Origin: Atherinomorus stipes
Taxonomy: Eukaryota > Chordata > Actinopteri > Atheriniformes > Atherinidae
Assembly: GCA_023101725.1 (NCBI GenBank)
Contig: JALJCO010007048.1
Span: forward strand, 248,001 to 312,000
DNA: 64,000 nucleotides
Reading direction: 5' to 3'
A program made the translations under genes and the position numbers. Under the pieces are notes generated by a model. The model worked only from the letters and a program-made list of their open reading frames with translations. It was not told the DNA's origin and made no database searches. Below, piece after piece: positions 34,986 to 64,000 of this stretch. Position 1 is the stretch's first letter. Each line of letters begins with the position of its first letter.

Positions 34986-36643
34986 CTCATGCCTTTAAGA
35001 ATTTGACCTATAATAGGTATGGTTTGAAAATAAAATGTTGCAAGATAAGACAGAAATCGCAGGCGGGATTCAAACCACAGACTCCCGAGTAAAACGTGGG
35101 TGTGCTCACCATTGTACCATGGAAACTCATTAGAAATTTGAGCGCATGATCTATCTCAATGAAAACGACGGCATTCCGCCATGTCATATCATTTTAATTT
35201 CATATGCATTGACTGTTGTGATCGTGGTAGTTACCTATATGTTGAGTGCTTATGGAACCCCACAGAGGTGACGTGGAGCTGAAATCTGTTTATTGAGGAA
35301 GAGGAGCTTCTTCAGTGTTCTGGTTGACGACGTCCAGTACAGATATTCTTCAAATGATCCCCCGTCATGGGCAGGTGATGCACGGGAACATAAATCAGCG
35401 GGAAAGCTGAAAATACTGCTGATTTCTGTGGCAAGTATGTCAGAGGATCTTTTTCTTTTCTCTTCTTTCAGCTCGGATGAATATCTGTCATCTCCAGTCT
35501 CGTGACCTCTGAATGTTCCTTGTATGGACGTGAAACACAGACTGACATGCTACGTCATCTGCACAAACCGAGGCTTCGGTTTGCATTTGTCACGTGATTC
35601 CTACGCTGATGACACAAGCTCTGATACGAAGCTTCATTAGGAATGCATGTATTATTAATTTATTTCTTTAATAAAGTTTTTATTGTTTTAACCACTACCT
35701 GCTGGCAATGGTCTCTTTTTCTTCCCCCTTCGGTATCAAAAGAACCACTCATGGCGAACGACATAGCTCCCTCTACTTCAAATCCACTGAAAGCTTCACA
35801 CCATCAACACAGCGGTGGCTGAACGGAAAAAACACTTCTGTTTGATGGTTTAACTTTTTACCTGAAAAGGAGCCAAAACATTGTCACGAGGAAGAAAGAT
35901 TCCTCAGCAGTAAACAGCGACCAGTGGACATCTGGCTTGTTGCTGCCCTGCAGCCTCATGTGAACACAATCATGGGAAGGGCAGCCACATGGAACAGGTA
36001 CAGATGAGTCTTTCCTGAGACGCTTCCGCTGGGACACAGCTGACCAGTTAACTGCAGCAGGAGATGTGCTGAGGAGGCACAACATGTCACAAACAAGTGC
36101 ACGTGGTTGTGAGGCGAAAAGCTGATTCATGTTTTCTAAGAAGAGTTGTGGAAGTGACTTTAAGAAACCCAGATTTGGTTCTTTCTGGTTAACACATTGA
36201 GACAAGTATGTACTGGTGCGCTGATAGCTGCTTATAGCAATAAGAGAAAAAAATGCAAAAATCACCCAAATATAGACAAACATGCTCAAAGTGACAAATA
36301 AGTTTTAAAAGACGTGTCTTTTATTGCTTCCTCTGCACCCCCCTGTAATGATTTTGTTTTATGTAAAGCATTTTGTACATGAAACGTGTTATACAAATTA
36401 ATGCATTCAATGGATTTCACCACCTACTTAGATTTCCTGCAGCTGAAAGCTGAAGGTTCAGCTTTATGAAAAATGTTTGAACCCCCAAATGTCCAGATGC
36501 AATGACAACTACAACTACAGTTTTAGATATATTTCACTAGTACATTTGTTTTTTTTTTCATATTTTTTTTTCAGTTTCTTATCTTATGTGATCATATTTC
36601 ATATTTGCATACTATCATTTTTTTCTGTGACTATACATAAAAC
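34986..36643. other. No gene seen; one tRNA-like segment
   Basis: On the minus strand 35038-35125 looks like a SINE head: GGTACAATGGTGAGCAC, then TGGTTTGAATCCCGCC. It does not fold into a credible tRNA. The rest carries no recognised feature. Confidence 0.4.
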
Positions 36644-36785
36644 GGCTGCACAGTGGCATGGTGGTTAGCACCGCAGTCTCACAGTGAGAAAGTTGCTAGT
36701 TCGATTCCCAGCTGGGGAGGGGTTTGAACAATTCCAACAGTGGCCTTCCTGTGTGGAGCTGTGTATGTGTGGGTTCTCTCTAGGT

Positions 36786-37002
36786 CAGTGGTTCTCAAAC
36801 AAAAAATGGGCATGTTCTTTAAAGTATTAATGAAAAAAATGATGACTCAATAGGCATTCCCCCCCCACCTCAAATGCAGTGCATTTTTTTCATGTATTTC
36901 ATGGTAAATGTTTGGGTACATGTGGTAGCGGTGGTGGGATGGGGGTGCTTGACATCATTTCCAATGAAAGGGGGTCCTGCAAAAAAAGTTTGAGAACCAC
37001 TG
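36786..37002. mobile_element. hAT MITE with perfect 8-bp TSD
   Basis: TIRs CAGTGGTTCTCAAAC and GTTTGAGAACCACTG. Flanking CTCTAGGT at 36778-36785 and 37003-37010 is identical. 217 bp inserted in the SINE. Confidence 0.95.
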
Positions 37003-37126
37003 CTCTAGGTACTCTGGCTTCCTCCCACTGTCCAAAGACATGCATGTTAGGTGTTTTGGACACTCTAAATTGTCCCCAGTGAGTGAGTGTGCATGGTTGT
37101 CTGTCTCTCTGTGTTGGTCCTGCAAC

Positions 37127-37509
37127 TAGGGATGTAACGATAACCGGTAAAATGGTTAACCGTGATAAAATTCCCAATGATTAATAATATCGTTTCAAAT
37201 TTTAATTATCGTTTTACTGCACTTTGAAAAATTGCTAGTGATGCTGCTCATTGGCTGGAAAAGCAGCAGCAGTCGCAGTTTGCAATTTTAATTTATGAAA
37301 ACATGTCAGAAGGGAGCAAAGGTGCCCACGTGGACAGAAATCTGGAGATTTTTCCCCCTTTAAAAAGGACAAAGTAGACATTTTGACCCATTTTGGATAT
37401 TTTTAAAGATGCTGGGGTGTATTTCTATAATACCGTGATAAAAATGAAAACCGTGATCATTTTGATCACAATAACTGTGATATTAAATTTTCATATCCTT
37501 ACATCCCTA
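37127..37509. mobile_element. TAGGG-type hAT MITE in SINE
   Basis: Ends TAGGGATGTAACGATA and TTACATCCCTA, with internal TAACCGTGATAA inverted partners. It interrupts SINE sequence between CCTGCAAC and CTGGCGAC (5 of 8 matching). Related to 48576-48959. Confidence 0.85.
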
Positions 37510-37637
37510 CTGGCGACCTGTCCAGGGTTTACCCCGCCTCTCGTCTGATAATAGCTGGGATAAGCTCCAGAAACCCCCCCGACCCTGAACTGGATAAGCG
37601 GTATAGAAAATGACTGATGACTGACCATACATAAAAC

Positions 37638-38147
37638 AATTTGTTAGCGATGTTTTTGGTTTGTGTTGTGAGCAAATGTGATAGAATCGTACGTGTTATT
37701 CCTGTCACCTCTTGCCTGTGGCTTTCCTGATGTTGAACAAAGAAATATCCTGTTTGTTTTATAATAGGCCAAGTTTTCTAAAAAAAAAAAAAAAAAGTAG
37801 CTGTTATCAACCATAATGAGATAATTAAAGCAATATTACATTTTCCAACATTTAAAATGTACTTTGTTTTCCCTCCCTGAGCATCATGTGACAGCTGCGT
37901 TTCACTTTCGCTTTACAGCAGGATGTCGCACGCCAGCAGCTGGATATGAATACATGGACACCCGTAACTAATTCAGCAGAAAACTTCATCAGAGGAGCAA
38001 GGAAAGAAAGCTGTCAATAGAGGAGATCTCAGAGAAGAGACGGGATGAAGACGATGCTGGATTAGCAGTCATTAAAGCAAGTTCAAAAGTGCTGCTTTAA
38101 CTAATTGAGATTAAGATGTTTGATAAATGTTTGAGCATGATTGTTGT
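37638..38147. other. No gene seen; possible TTAA element
   Basis: TTAAAGCA at 37825 faces TGCTTTAA ending at 38100, which may be a short TTAA MITE of 268 bp. The inverted match is only about eight bases, so this is weak. Confidence 0.3.
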
Positions 38148-38296
38148 TGGTGTCATATAATGTTCATACTGCTGTTTCTGAGCCCCAGGACGTCTGTGGG
38201 CAGCGACGACTCGAAAATGTGCATAATGAATGTTGCTGTGCCATCAAAGAGTCAGAAACGCATATTTTTAAGGTCTAAAAGTTACGTTGTGTGTCT
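38148..38296 (-). mobile_element. Half of a family 7 TTAA MITE
   Basis: In reverse it begins after TTAA (38297-38300) with AGACACACAACGTAACTTTT and stays close to 26999-27140 for about 145 bp, then the match stops. Confidence 0.8.
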
Positions 38297-38498
38297 TTAA
38301 AATGTGAAGGTGCTGTTATTTTCTGGTACAGTCCCACCAGATGTTTCTGTGTTTCACTGCATGTCACATTATTGCATGCCACAAACATCAGCAGTTTCAC
38401 TTTACTGTTCATCCAACTCCACATACTTTAAATTTCCATACCTTCTCAATAGTGAAGTATCACACTATATTATTCTCATCTATGCAAGTGATCCGGTA

Positions 38499-39225
38499 TA
38501 GGGGTGCACGATATAATCGGCCCCCTATCGATATCGGGCTATATCGGCCTTAAAACTGAGTAACGGATATCGGCCGCCCCACTGATATTTAACTGATCAG
38601 CCCGCTGTTTCTAAAGTCGAAAAAAAAAAAAAAAAACTACTTCAAAAACTTCTTTTTTTACAGACTTTAAACCTTCTAAAGACTAGAGGTGGGAAAAAAA
38701 TACCGATACACTGAAATAATGCGATATTTTCATATGCTATCATATTGACATTTAAAAACGTGGCATCGATCTATTTTACTAATGAAATCTTGCGATATTT
38801 CATCGTTCTGTTACGAAATCTCAAAAGAATTCAAATGTCAAATTCTGTGACATTTTTATATGCTGATATCATTGACATTTAAAAACGTATCGATCTATTT
38901 TACTAATGAAATCTTTCTTTTGTGAAATCTCGCAGGAATTCTCGAAATATCGTAAGATTTTGTAACAGAGCAATGAAATCTCAAGATTTTGTAAGTAAAG
39001 TAGATCGATGCCACGTTTTTAAATATTGATTTGATATCAGCTTATGAAAATATCGAGATTTCAATGGATTGATATTTTCGGAAACGGATAACAAAACTGC
39101 CATTTGCAATGACTGCTTATTTTTTTCAGTTTACACATCGATATTGATATCGGTTATCAGCCACATGAGTTTTAAAATATCGGCATGTTGGATATCGGCC
39201 AAAATTCCAATTTCATGCATCTCTA
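38499..39225. mobile_element. Composite TAGGGG hAT MITE (MITE within MITE)
   Basis: Ends TAGGGGTGCACGATAT and GCATCTCTA; flanks ATCCGGTA and ATCAGGTA agree at 7 of 8. An inner TAGAGGTGGGAAAAAAATAC segment starts near 38683 inside it. The same outer/inner arrangement recurs, inverted, at 60727-61487. Confidence 0.9.
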
Positions 39226-39233
39226 ATCAGGTA

Positions 39234-39885
39234 TGCTGCTCCTGCAGGCTCACCTGCTAAATAATTAAGAAAAAGAAAACCAGGTTTTCACCTCCACAAA
39301 CATTTAGAGCAAGTTAGACCTGAAGGGTGTCGCAGCTGCAGATAAAAGCTGACATGATAAACAACATGTTGTGAAATCTGTCCTGCGGTTTAATAAAATG
39401 GAAAGTCCAGCCTGGAAAACTACTCGTATCAAACTGTTGCTTCATGTTTTCTTAACTGATAACGATCAGCAGCGAGGGGAAATGACAACAAAGAGGCCTG
39501 TTCATGGTGTTTGGTTTAACTCACCCCGATGCTGGGATGTCAAACCCCTCAGGGTGGCCGAGTTTCCATCCCAACATCTGTCTAAACTACCTGGCTATCT
39601 GCTGTTTCCAACAGTGGGAACTGAAACAGATGAGGCACGAAAACAACAAGAAACATGTTTGTCCTTTTAATTCAGGATGGAGCAAACAGCATGAAAACGT
39701 TCCAGAGAAATAACCAAGTCTGAATTCAGACGTTAAACTAGGCACAATGACAACTTTGTGAAAGCCTCGTTAGCAGCGACAGGCTAGAAACAAAAATAAA
39801 ATCAAATAAAAACCCAAACCTGAAGAATAAAATCTTGTTTCCCAGTCAGATCTCAGCTTCTAATCAATAACTCATTTATTGATTG
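39234..39885. other. No gene seen
   Basis: No recognised exon or repeat. Confidence 0.35.
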
Positions 39886-40313
39886 CATTGAAAAAACTCA
39901 AATCTTACCAAGTATATATATTTTTTTAATAATTTCTAGTAAAAATATCTCATCTCACGCAAAATAATACAAAATTACCTAAAAAGAAACATTTAAGTGA
40001 GATATAGGAGCTTGTTTTCAGGCAATGCATCTTATTTCAAGAAATCTTATCAAGAGAATTTTGCTTCTATTGGCAGAATTTTTTTTGCTTATTACAAGCA
40101 AAAAATAAAAATAAAAAAAAATCTTGGCCACTCTTAAAATCAGAAAAAAAGAAAAACCTTGATAAAATTTCTTGAAATAAGATGCCTTAAACAAGTTCCT
40201 GTTTCTCACTGAAATGTTTCTCTTCAGGTAATTTTGTCTTATTTTGAGTGTGATGAGATATTTTGACTAGAAATGATGAAAATATTCTTGGTAAGGTTGG
40301 AGTTTTTGCAGTG
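39886..40313. mobile_element. Non-autonomous DNA element with CACTGCAAAAAC-type ends
   Basis: Left CATTGAAAAAACTCAAATC with TTACCAAG; the right end reads in reverse CACTGCAAAAACTCCAACC with TTACCAAG. Inner sequence is foldback (CTTATTTCAAGAAAT and its inverse). Abundant type in fish genomes; superfamily not certain. Confidence 0.75.
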
Positions 40314-41163
40314 CTGCGCAGAATTAACGTACAACAGATGTGACTTGCAGACAGGATGCAAACAAGCTGCTTTAGAAGTGAAAATAAAAGTGAACAGTTT
40401 GTTCCAGTACCGTTTAATCTGACATAACAAGCTGAATGATTTCTATAAAACAACAAAAACACATTTAAAGAGTATGATTGCATTTCTTCCCTGTTTAAAA
40501 GAAAGAAACTAAGTCCACTAAAACCCTTTTCAGTGCACTAGTGATGTTTTGGCAACATGCGTGTGTAGTATGTTGTGTTATGTAAGATGCATAGATCAGT
40601 GTGAAATGTTGAAGGATCCCATTAAAAGAACAAAGAGCACCAGTTTGAGCTTCATAACAACCAGAGCCGACCTCCCAGTATGAGCATTAATACTACTGTG
40701 GTACTCCCTGGAATTCCTTCAGTGGCTGTATTTCTGTGGCTTTGGCGTGCACGCCACCTCTCAGAAGCTATTTCCAACCCTTTTCTGTGTGCAGTGCGCT
40801 GATGCTGCATGAGTCACAATCCACTGACACATTTATGCAACAAAATGACTGCGTGCTTCACCTTCTCAAACCAGAGCCAAAGATAAACTGCTCCTGTGGA
40901 TAAAAATAAAACCAGTAAAAAACAGACGTGTTCACCATTAGAGTAACCAGCTAATCCAGTCATCTCATAATTCTCTGTTCTAGTGTTCATCAAAGTGGTG
41001 GAAGAACTGCAAACGTGGAGTCACAGTGCCCTCTAGTGGTCAGATATGTGAACGTCCTCCCAGCAGCTGAACCTGGGAGGAATTGATCATTTCCTGTCGA
41101 GCCCCCTCAACGCTGTGTTGACTGGGACGTTGGGCCGCTGAGGCTTGTGGGTGATGTAGTTCC
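40314..41163 (-). other. Probable nt5m 3' untranslated region and downstream DNA
   Basis: Directly downstream of the nt5m stop on the minus strand. An ATTAAA (minus strand) near 40412-40417 is a possible polyadenylation signal. No AATAAA is nearer on the minus strand, so the 3' end is unresolved. Confidence 0.3.
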
Positions 41164-54197
<13,034 letters not shown>

Positions 54198-55427
54198 CGT
54201 CGGCTCTCGGTGCGCTGCAGTGCCGCCAACGGTCACAACTCTGTCTGAAAAGAGTCGATAAAAGTCCGCATGGGACTCAAAAAGTTCCCAAATACTGCGG
54301 CAGTTCAGCCTTTTTTCGGCATTGACAGTTTTGTGGGTGAAAGTTTTGGGTCACTGTTAGCTTGACTTCATGATTCTGGGCGTTACTCTGGTGCAGCTGC
54401 TAACTGTCGGTGGCTAACGGATAAACAGCGGGGAGGTCAGCTGGGACATGCCTCTGCACCGACCGCTGTTAGCAGCGGTGTATCAGCTGACTAGGAGCCC
54501 CCCTAGCCAGCCCACAGCACCAGTAACAACTGGCAGCCTGGACTGGAACTGGTAGTAATCGTCTGGCTCTCCAGCAGCAGTGGGAACAGCGATCAGAGAA
54601 CAATCTGTACTGGGAGCCGGTCTGCAACAAAGATAGTTTGTGCAGACAGGATGCGTCTCTCCTGTTATTTTAAACAGTACAGTATGCATTTAGTAAAGTA
54701 GAGGATTTTTCTCCCCTTACAAGAACATCATACCGCATGCACGATCATTTTTTACCGACAAAATCTTAGACGCTATTTGGGTGTCCAATAAGTCACTGAC
54801 TTATCAAATAATGATCATAAAATGTGGTTATATTTTATTTTTCATATATTTATTACTGTGCCAAAATAAATGTTTCATTTCTGGGGGTTAGAGTTGGGCT
54901 TATAATAGTTCAATTTAGTCACGGTAATAATTTTTAAAGATAACTATTTACATTGTATTATAGCTGAGAGTTTAGTAGAAACTTGGCTTCAGTTGAGCCT
55001 TTAGACAGGAGCTCTTACCTTAGAAAACATCTTTGTAGAAAAAACGGTAACAGTACGTCAGTTCCTGCGCTTTCGAGTCTAAAAATGCAGAAGTGGTTTT
55101 GCAGTCAGATATGAACGTTGTTATACCACCAACACACTAATGTGGTTTTTTTTTAGAAGTCTAGTTGCCTTAACCAATGAAATGTGGAAGAAAAGCCATA
55201 AAACGGTGCCAGCTTCAACTCTGATACTAAAAAACAAATTGTGTGTCTGTCCCTTTAAGAGTCTGAATTACGGTTCCAAAGTCTCGTACAGGCTGTTCTG
55301 TCCTCACGATCTCGCGATAGCTTTTCAGTGGCGGCTGTGTGGCCCCCTGTCTCAGTCCGGACGGAGTTGTTTCTGACGTTTGAATGAAAAACAGTGCAAA
55401 TTACCTCCACTTTGGACCCAGGAAATA
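54198..55427. promoter_or_regulatory. Divergent intergenic region, likely bidirectional promoter of nt5m and cops3
   Basis: 1,230 bp separate the two ATG codons. Near the cops3 side, 55310-55317 reads TCTCGCGA, most of the TCTCGCGAGA element that general knowledge places in TATA-less, often bidirectional, housekeeping promoters. No TATA box is convincingly placed. Transcription starts cannot be fixed from sequence alone. Notably free of recognisable transposons. Confidence 0.5.
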
Positions 55428-61986
<6,559 letters not shown>

Positions 61987-62243
61987 GTAAGACAACCGAG
62001 CAGCTTCTCCGAAGGTCCCCTCAAGAAGGATGCAGACTCATCTGCATAAATGTTTTTATCATCATCAAGCATTTTTTCATAGATTGCAACATTTCTAATA
62101 TCATTTAATTCCTGATTCATAAACAGCAGCTTTGCAGCAACTCTAATTTGTTAGTTTACATACAGGATACACATATTTATCTGTTTTAGATTGGGTTCAG
62201 TAGATTTTTTTGGACATTTGTACTTTATTTTTAGCTTCTTCAG
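61987..62243. other. cops3 intron 4, start
   Basis: No repeat is recognised in this first part of intron 4. Confidence 0.4.
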
Positions 62244-62594
62244 TAGGGATGGATGATATGGACTAAATTATGTATCACCATAATTTCAGATTTTTATCAC
62301 AATAATGATAAGTGACGATAAAAAATATCAGTCTAATCTTTTGTGTTATAAATCTCTCACTACATTCTGTCTTGAGCCCTGAAATAATGCAGAAGCCGCA
62401 ATACTACATCAATTAAGTTCAAGTAGTACATCTGTATTACAAAACTGTATGTCTGAAATATGAGAGCAATTTGACATTTATTCAAACGATGCAGACAGCA
62501 AAAACTGAGTTTATCGTTTTTATTGTGAGATGACAAATTATTACCGTGGGGAATTTCTTTGACAATATATCGCACGCCATGTCGTCCATCCCTA
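62244..62594. mobile_element. TAGGG-type hAT MITE
   Basis: Ends TAGGGATGGATGATATGG and GTCGTCCATCCCTA; flanks TTCTTCAG and CTCTTCAG agree at 7 of 8. Confidence 0.9.
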
Positions 62595-62849
62595 CTCTTC
62601 AGTCTCTTCTCCTTTTTGTTGAGTGTTTTCCTTGTCAGAATGCTGATTTACTTATGAAAGCTGCATACAGGGTTCCTGCGGGGTCTTAAAAAGTCTTAAA
62701 AAACTGCATTTAAAACTTTAAAAAGTCCTTAAATTTACCAGTTGTGGTCTTAAGTTTCATCTGGTAGGCCTTAAATTGTGTTAAAACAGATTTCTGTCAC
62801 TTGTATGGCTTGAAATAAATGCCATGAATATAGAAGTTTTCATTCATAT

Positions 62850-63588
62850 TAGGGCTGGGCGATATGGACCAAATATAATCTCACGATATATTTATTTGAG
62901 ATGCCGATATACGACATATACTGGTATTTTTATCCTAATATTTCTGAAAGTTTAATTTCATATCAAACAGCTATTTTTTAGTATTGAAACATGTTTAGCG
63001 TGAAGGCATCGCTTCACTGCAGTGATGAACTGACAAAACACTGGTTAGAAATGTTCGTTAAATCAAAGTAATTAAAGATAGTTAACTGTTTTTTTTTTTT
63101 TTATTTCTTTGTAAAAGTCTTGGGGAGGATCGTCTTCCAGAGAGTAATAGTAATAGGGGTGGGGAAAAATATTGATACACACACCATATCTATAATTAAA
63201 AATGCAGTATCGATCTATTTTACTAATGAAATCTTGCGGGATATCATCATTTTGTTACGAAATCTCGCGGTATTTTGTGAAATCTCCTGAGATTTCGTAA
63301 CAAAACGATATCTCTCGAGATTTCAAATAGATCGATACAGCATTTTTAAATATAAATATGGTATCATATGTGAAAATATCATGATATATCAGTGTATCAA
63401 CATTTTTTTCCCACTGTTATCAGGTGATTTAATCAGGTGACCTCTTTGTAGTCAGTCGGTGCAGCCGGGTTATTACGAGAAAATAAAGCAAAAAAAATTG
63501 CAAACTAATACCGCGATATATGTGTAAATATCATATTTCTCTCAGGTACATATCATATAGCGATATATCAGTATATCGCACAGCCATA
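62850..63588. mobile_element. TAGGG-type hAT MITE with perfect TSD and nested MITE
   Basis: Ends TAGGGCTGGGCGATATGG and ATATCGCACAGCCATA; ATTCATAT on both sides is an exact 8-bp duplication. Body matches 47407-47884. Confidence 0.95.
63154..63416. mobile_element. Nested TAGGGGTGGG MITE, right end degraded
   Basis: Starts TAGGGGTGGGGAAAAATATT and runs to GTGTATCAACATTTTTTTCC, where the expected CCCCTA terminus is lost. It interrupts sequence that is continuous in the 47.4-kb copy. Confidence 0.8.
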
Positions 63589-64000
63589 ATTCATATGAAA
63601 CTCGTTTGCTTCAGTCCCTGGTCGTGTTAAAGGTTGGAGAACTCTGACACACACATCTACAGAGGGACGGTAGTTAACTAATTTCCTCCTGTTCCAGTAA
63701 CAATGACATTAGGAACCAATTTATCGTTGACATTGCAGGTAGAAATGATCGGGGAATATTTAACCCCAAACATACACAGGATCTCTTTATTTATGCATGA
63801 AAGAAAACAACCTTTCAGTGAGAATTTTGTCTGTTTATGTGATTGTGGTTGTTCAGTCTATCTTTTTTTACATTATTTTAGTAATTGTAGAGGGATCTGT
63901 GTTTTTGCCATGAAATGGGCATTAAATTCTGTTCTAAGTGGTCTTAAAAAGGTCTTAAAAAGTCTTAAATTTAACTTGTAAAAACCTGTGGGAACCTTGT
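63589..64000. other. cops3 intron 4, no exon seen
   Basis: Open frame 63703-63981 has no CSN3 similarity. The next cops3 exon is not reached. Confidence 0.4.

Larger units (their letters stand above)
36644..37626 (+). mobile_element. tRNA-derived SINE carrying two later MITE insertions
   Basis: Exact 11-bp duplications ATACATAAAAC at 36633-36643 and 37627-37637 mark retroposition. The head has an A box (TGGCATGGTGGTTAGCA) and a B box (AGTTCGATTCCC). The body words TCCTCCCACTGTCCAAAGAC, GGCGACCTGTCCAGGG and GATAAGCGGTATAGAAAATG are typical of a widespread fish SINE, and the tail is TGAC-rich. Removing the two MITEs leaves a SINE of about 380 bp. Confidence 0.9.

Noticed and set aside
35038..35125. 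Possible minus-strand tRNA gene
   Set aside because: tRNA-like promoter words only; no convincing cloverleaf.
63703..63981. Candidate next exon of cops3
   Set aside because: Translation does not resemble CSN3 after residue 116 and no fitting splice pair is present.

Overview
This is a stretch of a vertebrate nuclear genome, and almost certainly a ray-finned (teleost) fish. Coding sequence is sparse and split by introns with GT/AG junctions. The sequence between the exons is packed with fish-type repeats: Tc1/mariner copies, hAT-type and TTAA-target MITEs, tRNA-derived SINEs, 5'-truncated LINE tails and CA/GT microsatellites. There are no bacterial-style operons, ribosome binding sites or CRISPR arrays. 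I cannot name the species.

Two real genes are supported. nt5m (mitochondrial 5'(3')-deoxyribonucleotidase) lies on the minus strand at 41164-54197. All five coding exons are present and give a complete 229-residue protein. cops3 (COP9 signalosome subunit 3) starts at 55428 on the plus strand. Its first four coding exons, residues 1-116, are in the window and the rest lies beyond 64000. The two genes are divergent, with 1,230 bp between start codons, so they may share a bidirectional promoter. From general knowledge, human NT5M and COPS3 are also divergent neighbours (17p11.2), so the pair looks like conserved vertebrate synteny.

From 1 to 41 kb I find no host gene. The interval holds a decayed BEL/Pao-like pol fragment (1-0.7 kb), TTAA-flanked MITEs (3.3-4.7, 10.6, 16.9, 21.9-23.0 and 27.0 kb), four Tc1 copies (7.4-9.0, 10.0-12.3, 15.2-16.5 and 28.0-29.65 kb) plus a Tc1 C-terminal remnant (12.4-13.0 kb), LINE 3' ends (15.5, 16.7, 18.6 and 34.5 kb), an 880-bp pentanucleotide satellite (18.65-19.53 kb) and two SINEs (19.5 and 36.6 kb). 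Nesting is common, and target-site duplications (TSDs) let the order of insertion be read directly.

From 37 kb to the end, in and around nt5m and cops3, the commonest element is a hAT-type MITE group whose termini begin TAGGG/TAGGGG. At least ten copies are present, most with recognisable 8-bp TSDs. One copy ends about 28 bp before cops3 exon 4. I found no clear copy of this group in the first 37 kb.

I see no evidence of a new multigene biological system. The most unusual signals are structural: a 202-bp inverted duplication about 98.5% identical between 29.3 and 31.0 kb that patches a deletion in a Tc1 copy, two TTAA MITEs sharing a single TTAA, a composite MITE-in-MITE present at two loci, and a SINE with two later hAT insertions and an intact 11-bp TSD.
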